Source: Tunturiibacter empetritectus (GTDB lineage: Bacteria > Acidobacteriota > Terriglobia > Terriglobales > Acidobacteriaceae). From it: a DNA stretch of 64,000 nt. The notes under the pieces are model-generated. The model was not told the origin of the DNA. It saw nothing but the letters and a program-made list of their open reading frames with translations, and made no database searches. This document shows positions 34,331 through 43,600 of the stretch, piece after piece (positions within the stretch are counted from its first letter, which is position 1; each line of letters starts with the position of its first letter). Location: the NCBI RefSeq assembly GCF_013410875.1, contig NZ_JACCCU010000001.1, forward strand, positions 868,001 through 932,000. The letters are read 5' to 3'. A program made the position numbers and the translations under genes.

Positions 34331-34915
34331 ATGTCTGACACTGCTCTTGCTTATCTCGCTTCCCCCGACGTGTTGGCCCGTGCCCGTAAGATCAAATTGT
34401 TTCTGATGGACGTGGATGGCACTCTGACCGATGGCGGCGTCTGTCTGATCTCGACGACGTCTGCTGACGGGTCTGCGAATGCTGTCGTCTCCGAGATGAA
34501 GGTCTTCAATGCGCAAGACGGACAAGGACTATCGCTTGCCCACACGATGGGGATTCAGACTGGATTCATCACCGGTCGATCTTCGCCCGCAGTTGCCCGG
34601 CGCGCCAAAGAACTGAAGGTCACTTTTGTCTATCTGGGGCAGGCGAAGAAGACCGAGGCGTTCGAGGAGTGCATGCGGAAGGCGGGTGTGACAGAAGAGG
34701 AAGTTGCCTATATGGGTGATGATCTGCCGGACATTCCGCTGGCGCAGCGAGCTGGGTTGGCTGTGTGCGTGGCCGATGGGGCGCCTGAGTTGAGGGCAAT
34801 CTGTCACTTTACGACTCGCCGACTTGCTGGACGGGGCACCGCGCGTGAAGTGGTGGAGCTTATCTTGAAGGCGCAGGGACGATGGGACGAGGCAGTGCCA
34901 CAGGCGCTTGCCTAA
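34331..34915 (+). CDS. kdsC: KdsC-like HAD phosphatase (3-deoxy-D-manno-octulosonate 8-phosphate phosphatase)
   Basis: A 194-residue protein, close to the usual KdsC length. LFLMDVDGTLTDGG holds the HAD nucleophile D27 and general acid D29. GFITGRSSPAVARRAKEL is motif II, and EEVAYMGDDLPDIPLAQRAGLAVCVADG is motif IV. These match the C0-type tetrameric KdsC phosphatases that release phosphate from KDO-8-phosphate in LPS core synthesis. The start is ATG 34331; the ribosome site is weak. It stands alone: kdsA/kdsB are not nearby. Its stop overlaps the end of a decayed encapsulin gene on the other strand. Confidence 0.9.
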   Translation: MSDTALAYLASPDVLARARKIKLFLMDVDGTLTDGGVCLISTTSADGSANAVVSEMKVFNAQDGQGLSLAHTMGIQTGFITGRSSPAVARRAKELKVTFVYLGQAKKTEAFEECMRKAGVTEEEVAYMGDDLPDIPLAQRAGLAVCVADGAPELRAICHFTTRRLAGRGTAREVVELILKAQGRWDEAVPQALA

Positions 34916-35270
34916 GACTTCACAGAAGGCGCGAGGACTACCGATGCTTCACTTGTCAGGAGACGAAACGTAAAGGTCTCCTGGAGGTAGAGCCGAACGA
35001 CAGCATCGGTGTGACTGAGATAGCCGATAGAAACATCCTGCCCGATGTTGAGCTCGAAGTCGCCGCCACGCGCGTGGTTAGCACAAAGGCTCCCTCTATT
35101 GCAGGTGCCCAGATGATATTGTCGTCGACGAGACGCTTGACGTGTTCGAGAACGGGATGCCCTAGTCGCGTGTCTTCGCGATATGCATTGGCGCCAAGCA
35201 GGGTGCCCTAGTTCCTTGCTGGTCTATGAAAAGCCAGGGCGAACTAGCCCTTCGTTTTCGATGGTGCGAA
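34912..35270 (-). pseudogene. Encapsulin (linocin-like shell protein) remnant, 3' end
   Basis: Reading the minus strand gives a convincing encapsulin C-terminus: GGDFELNIGQDVSIGYL, then VRLYLQETFTFRLLTSEASV, ending at TAG (34914-34912). Just upstream, in another frame, are LGANAYREDTRLGHPVLEHV and IIWAPAIEGAFVLTTR, the preceding family segment. A frameshift at about 35070 (around CGCGTGGCGGC) separates them. Further upstream are two in-frame TAG codons and only faint similarity (SVRTIENEGL, FALAF). The N-terminal two-thirds of the roughly 270-residue protein is absent. Encapsulins build nanocompartments around peroxidases or ferritin-like cargo; this copy cannot make one. No cargo gene is near. 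Confidence 0.85.
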
Positions 35271-35532
35271 CCGATGGTGATCGGTTTTGCTGAAGTGCTC
35301 TCCTAGAGTTTACGGTACCGTCCAGCTGAGTTTCTGGTGAGAAGGAGAGGACAGTGGATCGAATTGACTGCTACATGAGGCTGTGAAGCAGAGGGAATCT
35401 CCGAGATGCTAAGTTGTCGTGATAGGCACATGCCGCCGGGACGATGTGATGTCAGTGCAAAGGACTGTGCAGTGAAGTGATCAAGCCGCCTGTGGAACGT
35501 GTGGTGCGAGGCCTTTTGCGAGGTTGTAATCT
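35271..35532. other. Intergenic DNA without recognisable gene
   Basis: Between the encapsulin remnant and the GMC oxidoreductase stop I see no gene, repeat or strong hairpin. The minus strand here probably once held the rest of the encapsulin gene, but I could not read its N-terminal motifs in any frame. Confidence 0.4.
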
Positions 35533-37104
35533 CTAAAGATTTCGCGCGTTCATCTCGCCGGCAAGATACTCTGAGGCGCGCATCGAGAGTGCCAGGATGG
35601 TCATCGTTGGGTTTTGCCAACCGGCACTTACGAAGCTCGCTCCATCAACGACGAATAGATTCTTATGATCGTGGCTCTGGCACCACTTATTCAGCACGCT
35701 CTTCTTCGGATCATCGCCCATGCGACAGGTTCCGACTTCATGGATACTGTACCCCGGTGGATTGGGAACGGTATTTTTCGAAAGCACTTCGAATCCAGCC
35801 GCATCCGCCACTGAGCAGCCAACTTCGACCGCATCCTTCGCCATGTCGAACTCGTTGTCGGTGTACCTGGTCTCGATACGAAGCACAGGAATACCCCACG
35901 CGTCCACCTTCTCCTTATCGATGCGGACGTGGTTCTCGTAACGCCCGAGTACCTCTCCCATCACGGTGATGTAAAAGGCGCTTCCGTTGTAATCGTGCAG
36001 CTTCTGCTGCAACTCCGCGCCATACGCCGCGAAGTTGCGTGGGTCTACCCCACCCATACGGCTGGTTATATTCAGCGCGTAGCCACGCAAGAACTTGTCA
36101 TACTTCGTTGTAATGTTGCGGAAGCGCGGCACGATTGCTGAGCCACCCATCAACTGTGCTGTTGCCTTGCCATTGCGCGCCTCAGGCACCGAACAGGTGA
36201 CGCCCGGTCCGTAGATCTGGTCCATCAGGTAGTGCCCCATAACGCCGCTCGAGTTGGCGAGATTTGAGTTTAACAGCAGGCGAGTACTCTCAAGCGTTCC
36301 CGCGGCCAACACAACTACGCGGGCTTTCACATGCATCTCCCGGCGCGAGAGCCTATCAATGAAGTTGCACCCATTCGCTAGGCCAGTGTTCTTGTCGACT
36401 GTAATCTGCCGAACTACGGCATTAGCAATTGAGGTCAGTTTGCCAGTTTGTTCCGCATCCGGCAGCAGAAGATTCACCGAACTCGCCAAGCCATCGCGGC
36501 CTTGCGCGCGGCGCTGCTTGCAGACTGGCATGTTGTACGCCTGCGAAGCTTTGATAAACCGCTGCATCGACTCGGACCACCCATCATCGACAGGAACGAA
36601 GTTGCCATTTGGCATCTGCGGTGGACCGTCCTGTGCGCCCGCCACCTGGAAGATATCTTCTACGCGTGAATAGTACGGCGCCAGGTCGGCAAGATTGATA
36701 GGCCAGTCTTCGCCGAAACCATCATGCGACTTGCCCTTGAACTCGTAGTCACTCAATCGGAAGGACTGACGCGACCAGAAGAGCGAGCGACCGCCGAACA
36801 GGCGTACGCGTACCCAGTTGTACGGATTCGCGGGATCGAAGGTGTATGGAACCTCTTCTTCGTCTACCCAGACGTTCGCGTTGAATTCGTTCGCCTGGAA
36901 GACATGCTCCAACCGCCCGGGTGGTTTGAAGCCGCGATACGGCAGATCGTACGCGGGCTTGCGCTGTGCATCTCTGGCTACGTCGGCTACCGGACCCGCG
37001 TTCAGCATCAGGCATCGAATGCCCTTCTCGGTCAGGATCTTGGCAGCCATGCCGCCGGCGTGACCCGACCCAATAATTAATACATCGAAGGTTGTGTCTG
37101 TCAT
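35533..37104 (-). CDS. GMC-family FAD-dependent dehydrogenase, large subunit (gluconate-2-dehydrogenase-like)
   Basis: A 523-residue flavoprotein. The FAD-binding loop is [17 protein letters not shown] at the N-terminus. [22 protein letters not shown] is the second FAD region. [18 protein letters not shown] and the C-terminal [21 protein letters not shown] plus [25 protein letters not shown] carry the catalytic histidine region typical of this branch. Such subunits oxidise sugars or sugar acids in the periplasm and pass electrons to cytochromes. It lacks its own signal peptide and is probably exported with the Tat-signal-bearing small subunit encoded 27 bases upstream. No cytochrome subunit is adjacent. 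Confidence 0.92.
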   Translation of the reverse strand: MTDTTFDVLIIGSGHAGGMAAKILTEKGIRCLMLNAGPVADVARDAQRKPAYDLPYRGFKPPGRLEHVFQANEFNANVWVDEEEVPYTFDPANPYNWVRVRLFGGRSLFWSRQSFRLSDYEFKGKSHDGFGEDWPINLADLAPYYSRVEDIFQVAGAQDGPPQMPNGNFVPVDDGWSESMQRFIKASQAYNMPVCKQRRAQGRDGLASSVNLLLPDAEQTGKLTSIANAVVRQITVDKNTGLANGCNFIDRLSRREMHVKARVVVLAAGTLESTRLLLNSNLANSSGVMGHYLMDQIYGPGVTCSVPEARNGKATAQLMGGSAIVPRFRNITTKYDKFLRGYALNITSRMGGVDPRNFAAYGAELQQKLHDYNGSAFYITVMGEVLGRYENHVRIDKEKVDAWGIPVLRIETRYTDNEFDMAKDAVEVGCSVADAAGFEVLSKNTVPNPPGYSIHEVGTCRMGDDPKKSVLNKWCQSHDHKNLFVVDGASFVSAGWQNPTMTILALSMRASEYLAGEMNARNL

Positions 37105-37131
37105 TGTTTTTATCTGGGGAGTCGCTTACTT

Positions 37132-37845
37132 CTAACGCGGGTAGGAAGGCATGGAGTGCGCGGCCTTGGGTACAGCCATCACATGCGGAGGCAGGTGCGT
37201 GGAGGTTGCGCCGAGGCCGGCCATATCTGGCTCGATCGGAGACCAGTAGAGTCCGCCCGTTACCCAGTCCTGGCCGGCAGCCGCCCCGGCATCGTCCCAG
37301 ACCTTTGAGTTCATCGTCGCAGTCCGGATGTCTTCATGAGCGATGTTGATGAAGTCCGCGTGCAGTTCGGTGGGTGGATGGTCCGTCATCCAGGTGCGCA
37401 GCCACGGCTTGATGAGCGCATCCGCCTGGGTTGTGTTCAACTGCGCGAACGGCTGCTTGTACTCGCTCTTTGCTTGTGCGTTGAGCCAATCCAATCCACC
37501 GCTGTATACCTTTCGGCGCGCCTCGGGTGATTTCCCGATCAGGAAGTCGAGGAACATGGGGGTTCCCGCCTGGATCGCGCCTGGCTTACTGCCGAGAGGT
37601 GGCAGAAGTAAGTCACATAGCCGCGTGAAAGTAGCAAGTTGAACAGGAGTAAAAAACTTCGCCTCCATCTCCGCGATCCCATCGGGGGCTTCAGTGACCG
37701 GCAGCGGCGTCTTGGGATTCAGTCCCAGTGTCCACGCTACAGGAGCCGGTGGCGGCGGCTCGGGGTTCGCTTTCTGCTGAGCTAGCAGTGCCTTCGGAAG
37801 AAATCCTACCGAGATGACAGCGCGAACGAATTCACGACGCAGCAT
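37132..37845 (-). CDS. Gluconate 2-dehydrogenase subunit 3 family protein, Tat-exported
   Basis: A 237-residue protein. The start ATG 37845 gives MLRREFVRAVISVGFLPKALLAQ, a twin-arginine signal (RREFV). GGAG lies just upstream. After a proline-rich linker comes the conserved helical region FTPVQLATFTRLCDLLLPPLGSKPGAIQAGTPMFLDFLIG and GGLDWLNAQAKSEYKQPFAQL. This gamma-type subunit assembles with the GMC catalytic subunit, which follows on the same strand 27 bases later, and carries it through the Tat system. The open frame extends upstream to 37944 but those codons look non-coding. Confidence 0.9.
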   Translation of the reverse strand: MLRREFVRAVISVGFLPKALLAQQKANPEPPPPAPVAWTLGLNPKTPLPVTEAPDGIAEMEAKFFTPVQLATFTRLCDLLLPPLGSKPGAIQAGTPMFLDFLIGKSPEARRKVYSGGLDWLNAQAKSEYKQPFAQLNTTQADALIKPWLRTWMTDHPPTELHADFINIAHEDIRTATMNSKVWDDAGAAAGQDWVTGGLYWSPIEPDMAGLGATSTHLPPHVMAVPKAAHSMPSYPR

Positions 37846-38263
37846 AACTCTCCTTTTGCTTACACAAAGATTACACTCCAACTTCTTCTGGCGTCCAACA
37901 CGTGCAGCGGCAGGTGAGCTTGAGCGAATGAACTCGTGAGTCATCTCTGGCTTTCGTGCGAACAGGCACGGCGAGTTGGAATTTGTCAGGTCGTAGCCCG
38001 AGCATGCGAGGTGTTCGCTTTGCCGTGATACCAGATGAAGCTGGCAGAGTCGTCAGCGTGAGTGGGACGACGACCATACGGTTATAAAGCCCGGGCGGAC
38101 GCACGAGATTTAGGGAGGATGCTGGGGGCACAACTGCGCGGGCTTATCAGTCCGGCTTATCCGCATCATCCTCAAATCGCCATGTGTCCTCATCACGGGT
38201 CTTATGTTTCGGCCAGAACTTAAATCAACGTACTAACTCGATTTTTATCGATTACTTTAAACA
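37846..38263. other. Intergenic DNA, no recognised gene
   Basis: This 418-base gap separates the GMC operon promoter side from the amidase end. An 86-codon open frame on the minus strand (37871-38131) has no recognisable motif or ribosome site, and I do not call it a gene. The 60 bases near 38215-38270 are AT-rich (ATCAACGTACTAACTCG, TTTTTATCG). No repeat of the dispersed families is seen here. Confidence 0.4.
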
Positions 38264-39703
38264 CTATCGCTGACTGCTTGGCGTGATGCGGTGTAGCCGA
38301 ACTCGATCAAGAGTTGCGGCTGCAGCTAGAACGGCCTCATCGGCGTAGGCGCGTGCGGTGAGTTGGATGGCTATGGGGAGATTTTCTGGGGAGCGGGCGA
38401 TGGGGACTACAGCGGATGGGGAGCCTAAGAGGTTGGACCACTGGGTGTAGCGCATGGCGTCGAGGTAGGCGAGCTGGGCCGGTGCGCCTGCGTGGGCGGA
38501 AGCGCCTGCGTGCTCTAGGGTCCACTGGCGTTCGCCGTGGCGGAAGGCGGGGATGGAGCAGACGGGGCTGAGAAGGATGGGGAAGGCGCGCATCTCTTCG
38601 AGGAGCAAGGAGCGGATAGGGTCGATCGCGGCCCAGGTTTGGAGGAGTTCGTTCGCGGTGGGCGGTGGGAGGGTGTGGGCTATGTCGAGGAAGTCAAGGA
38701 AGGTCGGGCTGAGGAGAGAGTGTTGGTCTGGCTTATGGGGTTCGAGGAGCATGGCGCCGCAGCGGACAAAGAGGGTGTACCAGAGCTGACAGGCGGCTTC
38801 GAGCGCCTTGGGCCGGAAGGGTTCGACGCGGAAGCCCTGGCGACGCAGGGATTCGGCTGCGGTGAGAACGGCCTGGCGGGTCTCGGGGGTGACGGGGGCG
38901 ATGCCGTCGTCCTCAAAGTAGCCGATCGGGATTTGCTTTATGTCGTCGAGGGAGACGGGGCGGTAGGGGACGGGGGCGGCGATGGGGTCGGTATCGAGCG
39001 CTCCGGAGACGACGCGGAAGAGCAGGGAGACGTCGGCGATGGTGCGGGCCATGGGGCCGATGGTTCCTAGTAGCGAGAAGGGGCCGGCGCAGGGCGGGAG
39101 GTGTCCCGCGGCGGGGATGCGGCCGGGGGTTGGCTTGAGGGCGCAGATGCCGGTGAAGTGGGCGGGGGTGCGGACGGAGCCTCCGCCGTCGCTGCCGAGG
39201 CCACCGGCGGAGAGGCCGGCGGCGATGGCGGCTGCTTCGCCGCCACTGGAGCCTCCGGCGGTGCGGGTGAGGTCCCAGGGGTTGTTGGTGCGGCCGTAGA
39301 GGCGGTTGTCGGTCTCATAGGCCATGAGGAACTCGGGGCAGTTGGTGGTGCCGAGGATGATGGCCCCGGCGGCGCGGAGGCGTTTGACGGCCTCGGCGTC
39401 ATGGGCCGGGACGTGGCCCTGGTGGAGGAGGCTGCCGGTCTCGCAGCGGTGGCCGGCGACCGAGATGGAGGCTTTGATGGTGAGGGGGAGGCCGTGGAGG
39501 GGGCCTCGGTCTCCTGTGGCGTTGTCGAGGGAGCGGGCTTGTTGGCGGATGCGGTCAGGATCGAAGTCGATGAGGGCGTTGAGCTGGGGGTTGAGCAGCT
39601 CGATGCGAGCGATATGCTCTTCGGCCAGCTCCAGGGCGGAGATCCTGCGCGTGGCGAGGAGGGCGAGGAGATCGACTGCGGGCTGGGTTAGGAGATCGGA
39701 CAT
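38264..39703 (-). CDS. Amidase (amidase-signature family)
   Basis: A 479-residue enzyme of normal length. The Ser-cisSer-Lys triad is readable: K77 in LPLTIKAS, S152 in TAGGSSGGEAAAIAAG, and nucleophile S176 in GSDGGGSVRTPAHFTG. The family hydrolyses carboxamides, with members acting on GatCAB substrates, acylamides and nylon-type or indole amides. The lack of GatB/GatC neighbours argues for a stand-alone catabolic or detoxifying amidase. The ATG at 39703 directly starts the family helix LLTQPAVDLLALLATRRISALEL. A repeat-rich gap lies upstream on the plus side; there are no operon partners. Confidence 0.94.
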   Translation of the reverse strand: MSDLLTQPAVDLLALLATRRISALELAEEHIARIELLNPQLNALIDFDPDRIRQQARSLDNATGDRGPLHGLPLTIKASISVAGHRCETGSLLHQGHVPAHDAEAVKRLRAAGAIILGTTNCPEFLMAYETDNRLYGRTNNPWDLTRTAGGSSGGEAAAIAAGLSAGGLGSDGGGSVRTPAHFTGICALKPTPGRIPAAGHLPPCAGPFSLLGTIGPMARTIADVSLLFRVVSGALDTDPIAAPVPYRPVSLDDIKQIPIGYFEDDGIAPVTPETRQAVLTAAESLRRQGFRVEPFRPKALEAACQLWYTLFVRCGAMLLEPHKPDQHSLLSPTFLDFLDIAHTLPPPTANELLQTWAAIDPIRSLLLEEMRAFPILLSPVCSIPAFRHGERQWTLEHAGASAHAGAPAQLAYLDAMRYTQWSNLLGSPSAVVPIARSPENLPIAIQLTARAYADEAVLAAAATLDRVRLHRITPSSQR

Positions 39704-40107
39704 CTCTTTGGGTTATACCGGATGTTTCTGGCGGGAGAGGAAGTCAAGGGTAAGTGGTAGCTTTGGTATGACCAATTCGTTGTGGAAATTTGAGGCTTTG
39801 GGTTTGTGGTGATTTGTGGTGGATTTTAGGGGGTTTTAGGGTTTTTGCATTGATTGGTTGGGTTTTTGCCGGGTTTTGTGGTTGATCGGTTTCGTTGCAG
39901 AGTGTGGTGTTTTGCGTGGTGTTAGATGGTCTCGTGATGGTTCTTCGTGTGGCTGCTAGGTGCAGATTTTCGTAACCGGAGGACCCGCGGCGGGTGGCGT
40001 GAAGGCGAGAGCGGGTTCTGCGCTGCTCACGAGGAATCTCGTGATGACGGCAGTTGGGCAGCGGCAAGCGCAGCAAAGACGGCAATGGCGAGTGCAGCCG
40101 CAACAGG
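39704..40107. other. Promoter-side gap of the amidase; T/G-rich stretch
   Basis: No gene is seen. From about 39775 to 39935 the plus strand is a strongly T/G-rich run (TTTGTGGTG, GGTTTTAGGG, GGGTTTTTGCCGGG) with very few C, a local strand asymmetry. From 40040 period-six A/C/G sequence begins (CAGTTGGGCAGCGGCAAGCG, CAGCCGCAACAGG) and leads into the hexamer array. Confidence 0.45.
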
Positions 40108-40203
40108 CAAGTGCAAGTGCAAGTGCAAGTGCAAATGCAAGTGCAAATGCAAATGCAAATGCAAATGCAAATGCAAATGCAAATGCAAATGCAAATGCAA
40201 ATG
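40108..40203 (+). repeat. Hexanucleotide array: 16 units of CAAGTG/CAAATG
   Basis: Exactly 96 bases made of 16 uninterrupted six-base units: four CAAGTG, one CAAATG, one CAAGTG, then ten CAAATG. It runs directly into a family B hairpin (CGGGGATTCTTCGC). The most uniform units lie next to the hairpin, as expected for recent slippage expansion. In one frame it would read as a Gln-Val/Gln-Met repeat but there is no gene context. Confidence 0.97.
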
Positions 40204-40620
40204 CGGGGATTCTTCGCTGCGCTCAGAATGACAGCGTAAAACTAGCAACGGCAACGGCAATGGCAACAGCAAAAGCAAAAGCAACGGCAAACGCAGATTC
40301 CCTTCGGGAATGACAAGCGAAAAGGATTCGTTTCGGAAGTGACGAACGCAGGTTCCCAGACTTCGCTCAGGGCAGGTTCTTCGGGAAGGACAAGACAGAA
40401 TGGCAACGGCAAAAGCAAAAGCCTGCTAGGGAGAGGGATACATTCCCACTCATCGCGATAAGACTGCGATGAATGGGGCACCCGATGATTTGTGGCTGGA
40501 TTTGGGAGAAGCAACGGCAACAGCAACGGCAACCGGCAATTGCGAAATGCGGGGGTCTCTCCACTGCGCAACAGACGATGAGGCTGTCTGTTGCTTCGGT
40601 CGAGATGACGTGGGTTTGGG
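40204..40620 (+). repeat. Cluster of composite repeats (families A, B, C, D)
   Basis: In order: family B hairpin (40204-40232, ending GCTCAGAATGACAG); a CAACGG-type tract; family C hairpin near 40293-40316 (CAGATTCCC paired with GGGAATGACAAG); a further C-like element near 40349-40393; another tract; family D copy 3 at 40439-40498 (CCCACTCATCGC pairing with GCGATGAATGGGG); a CAACGG/CAACAG tract; and family A copy 2 at about 40544-40610 with a perfect nine-base inner stem GCAACAGAC/GTCTGTTGC. All share plus orientation. No gene is seen. Confidence 0.85.
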
Positions 40621-40677
40621 CATTGGCCTATGAGATAGGGGCAAAAGCGAGGGCCTGGGAGGCCTGTGAAGCTTGGG

Positions 40678-43600
40678 TTATTGTGGGTTGGTTTCGGGTG
40701 GGGTGGAGGCTTGGGGTTGGTAGTGGAACTGGTAGGGGCGGGTGGGGGAGCCTGATTCGTAGCGGGTGTTGTAGTTGAGCTGGTAGGCGGTGTGGGCGGG
40801 GTCGTCGGGGTAGTGTTCGGTGGCGGGGTAGGGGTAGGCGCTCATGCCGTGGAAGGGGAGTGATCCGACGGCGAAGGGTGTGGCTTCATAGAAATCCATG
40901 TCCTTGACGAAGCCGTTGGCGTAGAAGAAGAAGTCGCGGGTCCAGCCGGTGGGGAGTGGAGGGAGCGGGGCGGCGCTGAACTCGAGGTCCATGTCTTCGC
41001 CGGTGCCGAAGATGACGAACTGGTCGTCGATGGCGTGGAGGAGCGGGGTGACGTCGCCGTAGCGGGTGTAGGAGCCGCGATGGGGGACGAAGGGTCCGGT
41101 GGAGCTGATGCTCTGGTAGTTGTAGGTGAGGTCGCCGGGGGTGTGGCCGTCGATCTGCTGGGGGTAGCCGCGGAGGGCGAGGTCGGCGTGGGCGAGGGGG
41201 AGCTCGGTCTGGTGGAGGTTGTCCGCGTGGGCTTCGTTGCTGGGTTGGGCTTCGTTATCGACGAGTGCCTGGTCCCAGTAGATCTGGAGGTTGGTGGTAA
41301 TGCGGATGCGGGTGGCTCCGGGGGGGAGCTTGCCGGTGAGGTCGACGACGACGGTGCGGGGGAGGCCCGCGGGGAAGCCCATATCGTCGACGATGCGCTG
41401 CCAGGCGCCTGGTTTATCTCCCGATTCGTTGGGAAGCTGAGCTTCGATGTAAGGGGGGATGGGGGCGAGGCCGGCCTGCCAGGCAGAGTACATGGAGCTG
41501 GCGGAGAAGTATTCGATGAACCCGTGGAGGAGGAGGCGCAGGGGTTGGTTGGGGGACCAGGGGCCGAGGTCGAGGGTGAGGGTGTGGGGGTTGGCGAAGC
41601 CGGCGTAGGGGAGGTTGGTGAAGTCGCGAAGGTAGGTGGGGGCAGTGGCGTGGGGTGGAGATGTGCGGGTTCGGGAGGGATGCGGGGATCCTTCGCTCCG
41701 CTCAGGATGACGACTTGAGAGGGGTGGCGGGAAAATTGAGAGAGCTGGGGAGTCTTCACGGGTTGGTGAAGCAAGAACATACAACGGCAAAGGCGAAATG
41801 CGGGGGTCTCTCCACTGCGCAACAGACGGTGAGACTGTCTGCTGCTTCGGTCGAGATGACGAATCTTGTTGGAGGGATGGTCTTTGGTTCGGTGGCGGTT
41901 GTTCCGAGTCGGGATGACGGGTGTTTTGGGTGGCGGAGAGAGGCAGCGTTTGGGAGTTTGAGACTGACAGGGGTTGGTGGCTTAGGAGGGGGAGGACGTT
42001 GTTGCCGTGGTCGTCCCAGGCTCCGGCGAGGGGGTGGGCGGAGGAGGTGACGATGGTTTTGGTTTGGGCGAAGGGCGGGGAGCTGAGGAAGCCCTCGTTG
42101 GGGTAGGCGGAGGCGGCGGCGGGGTGGTCGATGGCGACGAGGCGGACCTGATCGACGAAGTTGACCTCTTCCATCGGCTCGCCGAAGCGGAGGCTGAAGG
42201 TGCCGTGGTGAGGGTGGAGCTGGGAGCCGGGAACCTTGATCCACTCGTCGGGGTCGGGGATGTTGTGCTGGGTGGGGGAGACCCAGTGGCCGACGACGGC
42301 GGCTCCGATGACGTCGGAGATGAAGGTGTATTGGGTGCCGTTCCAGGCGAAGAGGGTGGGGCAGGAGCTGCCGCGGCGGTCGAGTTCGGTGATGGTTTGG
42401 GGTTTGGTTTCGGCTACAGTGTGGGAAACGGCGGGGCTTTTGGTTTGGGGTTTGTAGGCGGCGAGGTCGATCTCGTCCTGGGGGACGCCGGTGGGCCAGA
42501 GGAGGCGGACCAGGTCGGCGCGGTCGGCGGTGCCGAGGCCGGCGAGGATTCCGGAGGGGGTGGTGATCTCCCACTTCTGCCAGAGGCCGTTGGCGAAGAC
42601 CTCAACCTTGGTGCCGAGGGCGGACTTGTTGTCGGCGAGGCCGGTGAGGGCGATGTGGAGGGAGTGATTGCGGCTGCCGCCTATGTTGGCGAGCAGGAGG
42701 GCGGAGCCGTCGGACTGGGTGAGGAGGAGGTCGGCGGCTCCGGTGTGGCGGAGGTCGGCGGCGAGGAGGGACTTGGGCGAGGTGAGGGGAAGGTGGTCGA
42801 GCTGAAGCTGGGCGGTGACGTCGGAGAAGCCGGCGGGGCCGAGGTTGCGGAGGATGCGGAGCTGGGGGCCGGTGGAGGTTTGGAGGAGGAGGGCGAGGTC
42901 GATCCAGCCGTCGTTGTCGAAGTCGATGGGGATGGCGGCGGTGGCGGAGAGGGCGCCGGAGAGGGGGAGGGAGACGCGCTCGAAGGAGTGGCCGTCCAGA
43001 TTGTGCCAGAGGGTGACGCCGGGTGCTCCGGCGTGGGTGAGGAGGACGTCCATCCAGCCGTCTTTGTCGAAGTCGAGGGTGGCGACGGAGGTGGTGGGAG
43101 GGAGGCTGGCGGCGAAGAGGGGCGTGGCGGCGAAGGGGCCGTCGCGGCGATTGGCGAAGAAGGTGGGGGCGGGGGAGGAGCCGGTGACGAGGAGGTCGAC
43201 GGCGCGGTCGTTGTTGAGGTCGGAGAGGATGGCGGAGGTGGTGCTTCCGCCTGGGCTGCTGTTACCGCCAGTGCCGGCGTTACCGCTGGTGCCGCCTAGA
43301 CCGGATTCTTGGGTCCAGTCGGTGAAGGTCTGGTTGCCGTTGTTGCGCCAGAGGAGGTTGGGGGTGGAGGTGGTGGGGGAGCCGGTGATGAAGAGGTCGA
43401 GGTCGCCGTCGTGGTCGAAGTCGACGAAGGTAAGGCTGGTGGGGTGGTTTTTGGGGGTGATGCCGGAGGCGGCGGTGACGTCCTCGAATTTATTGTCGCC
43501 GAGGTTGCGGAGGAGGTGGATCTGGTCTTCGCCGGAGGGGGTGGTGAGGGCGAGGGCGAGGTCGGGGAGGCCGTCGTTGTCGTAGTCGCCTATGGCGCAG

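Noticed and set aside
35303..35620. 105-codon minus-strand open frame overlapping the GMC gene end
   Set aside because: It overlaps a solid gene in another frame and shows no family resemblance.
37871..38131. 86-codon minus-strand open frame
   Set aside because: No ribosome site, no recognised motif and odd composition; not called as a gene.
40108..40203. Possible CRISPR array or coding repeat
   Set aside because: The units are six bases with no spacers, and no cas genes are present. The readable Gln-Met/Gln-Val frame has no start context or neighbours.
42007..43299. 430-codon plus-strand open frame
   Set aside because: Glycine/glutamate/valine-only composition, antisense to the TPR/FG-GAP/ASPIC gene. 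It is a codon-bias shadow.
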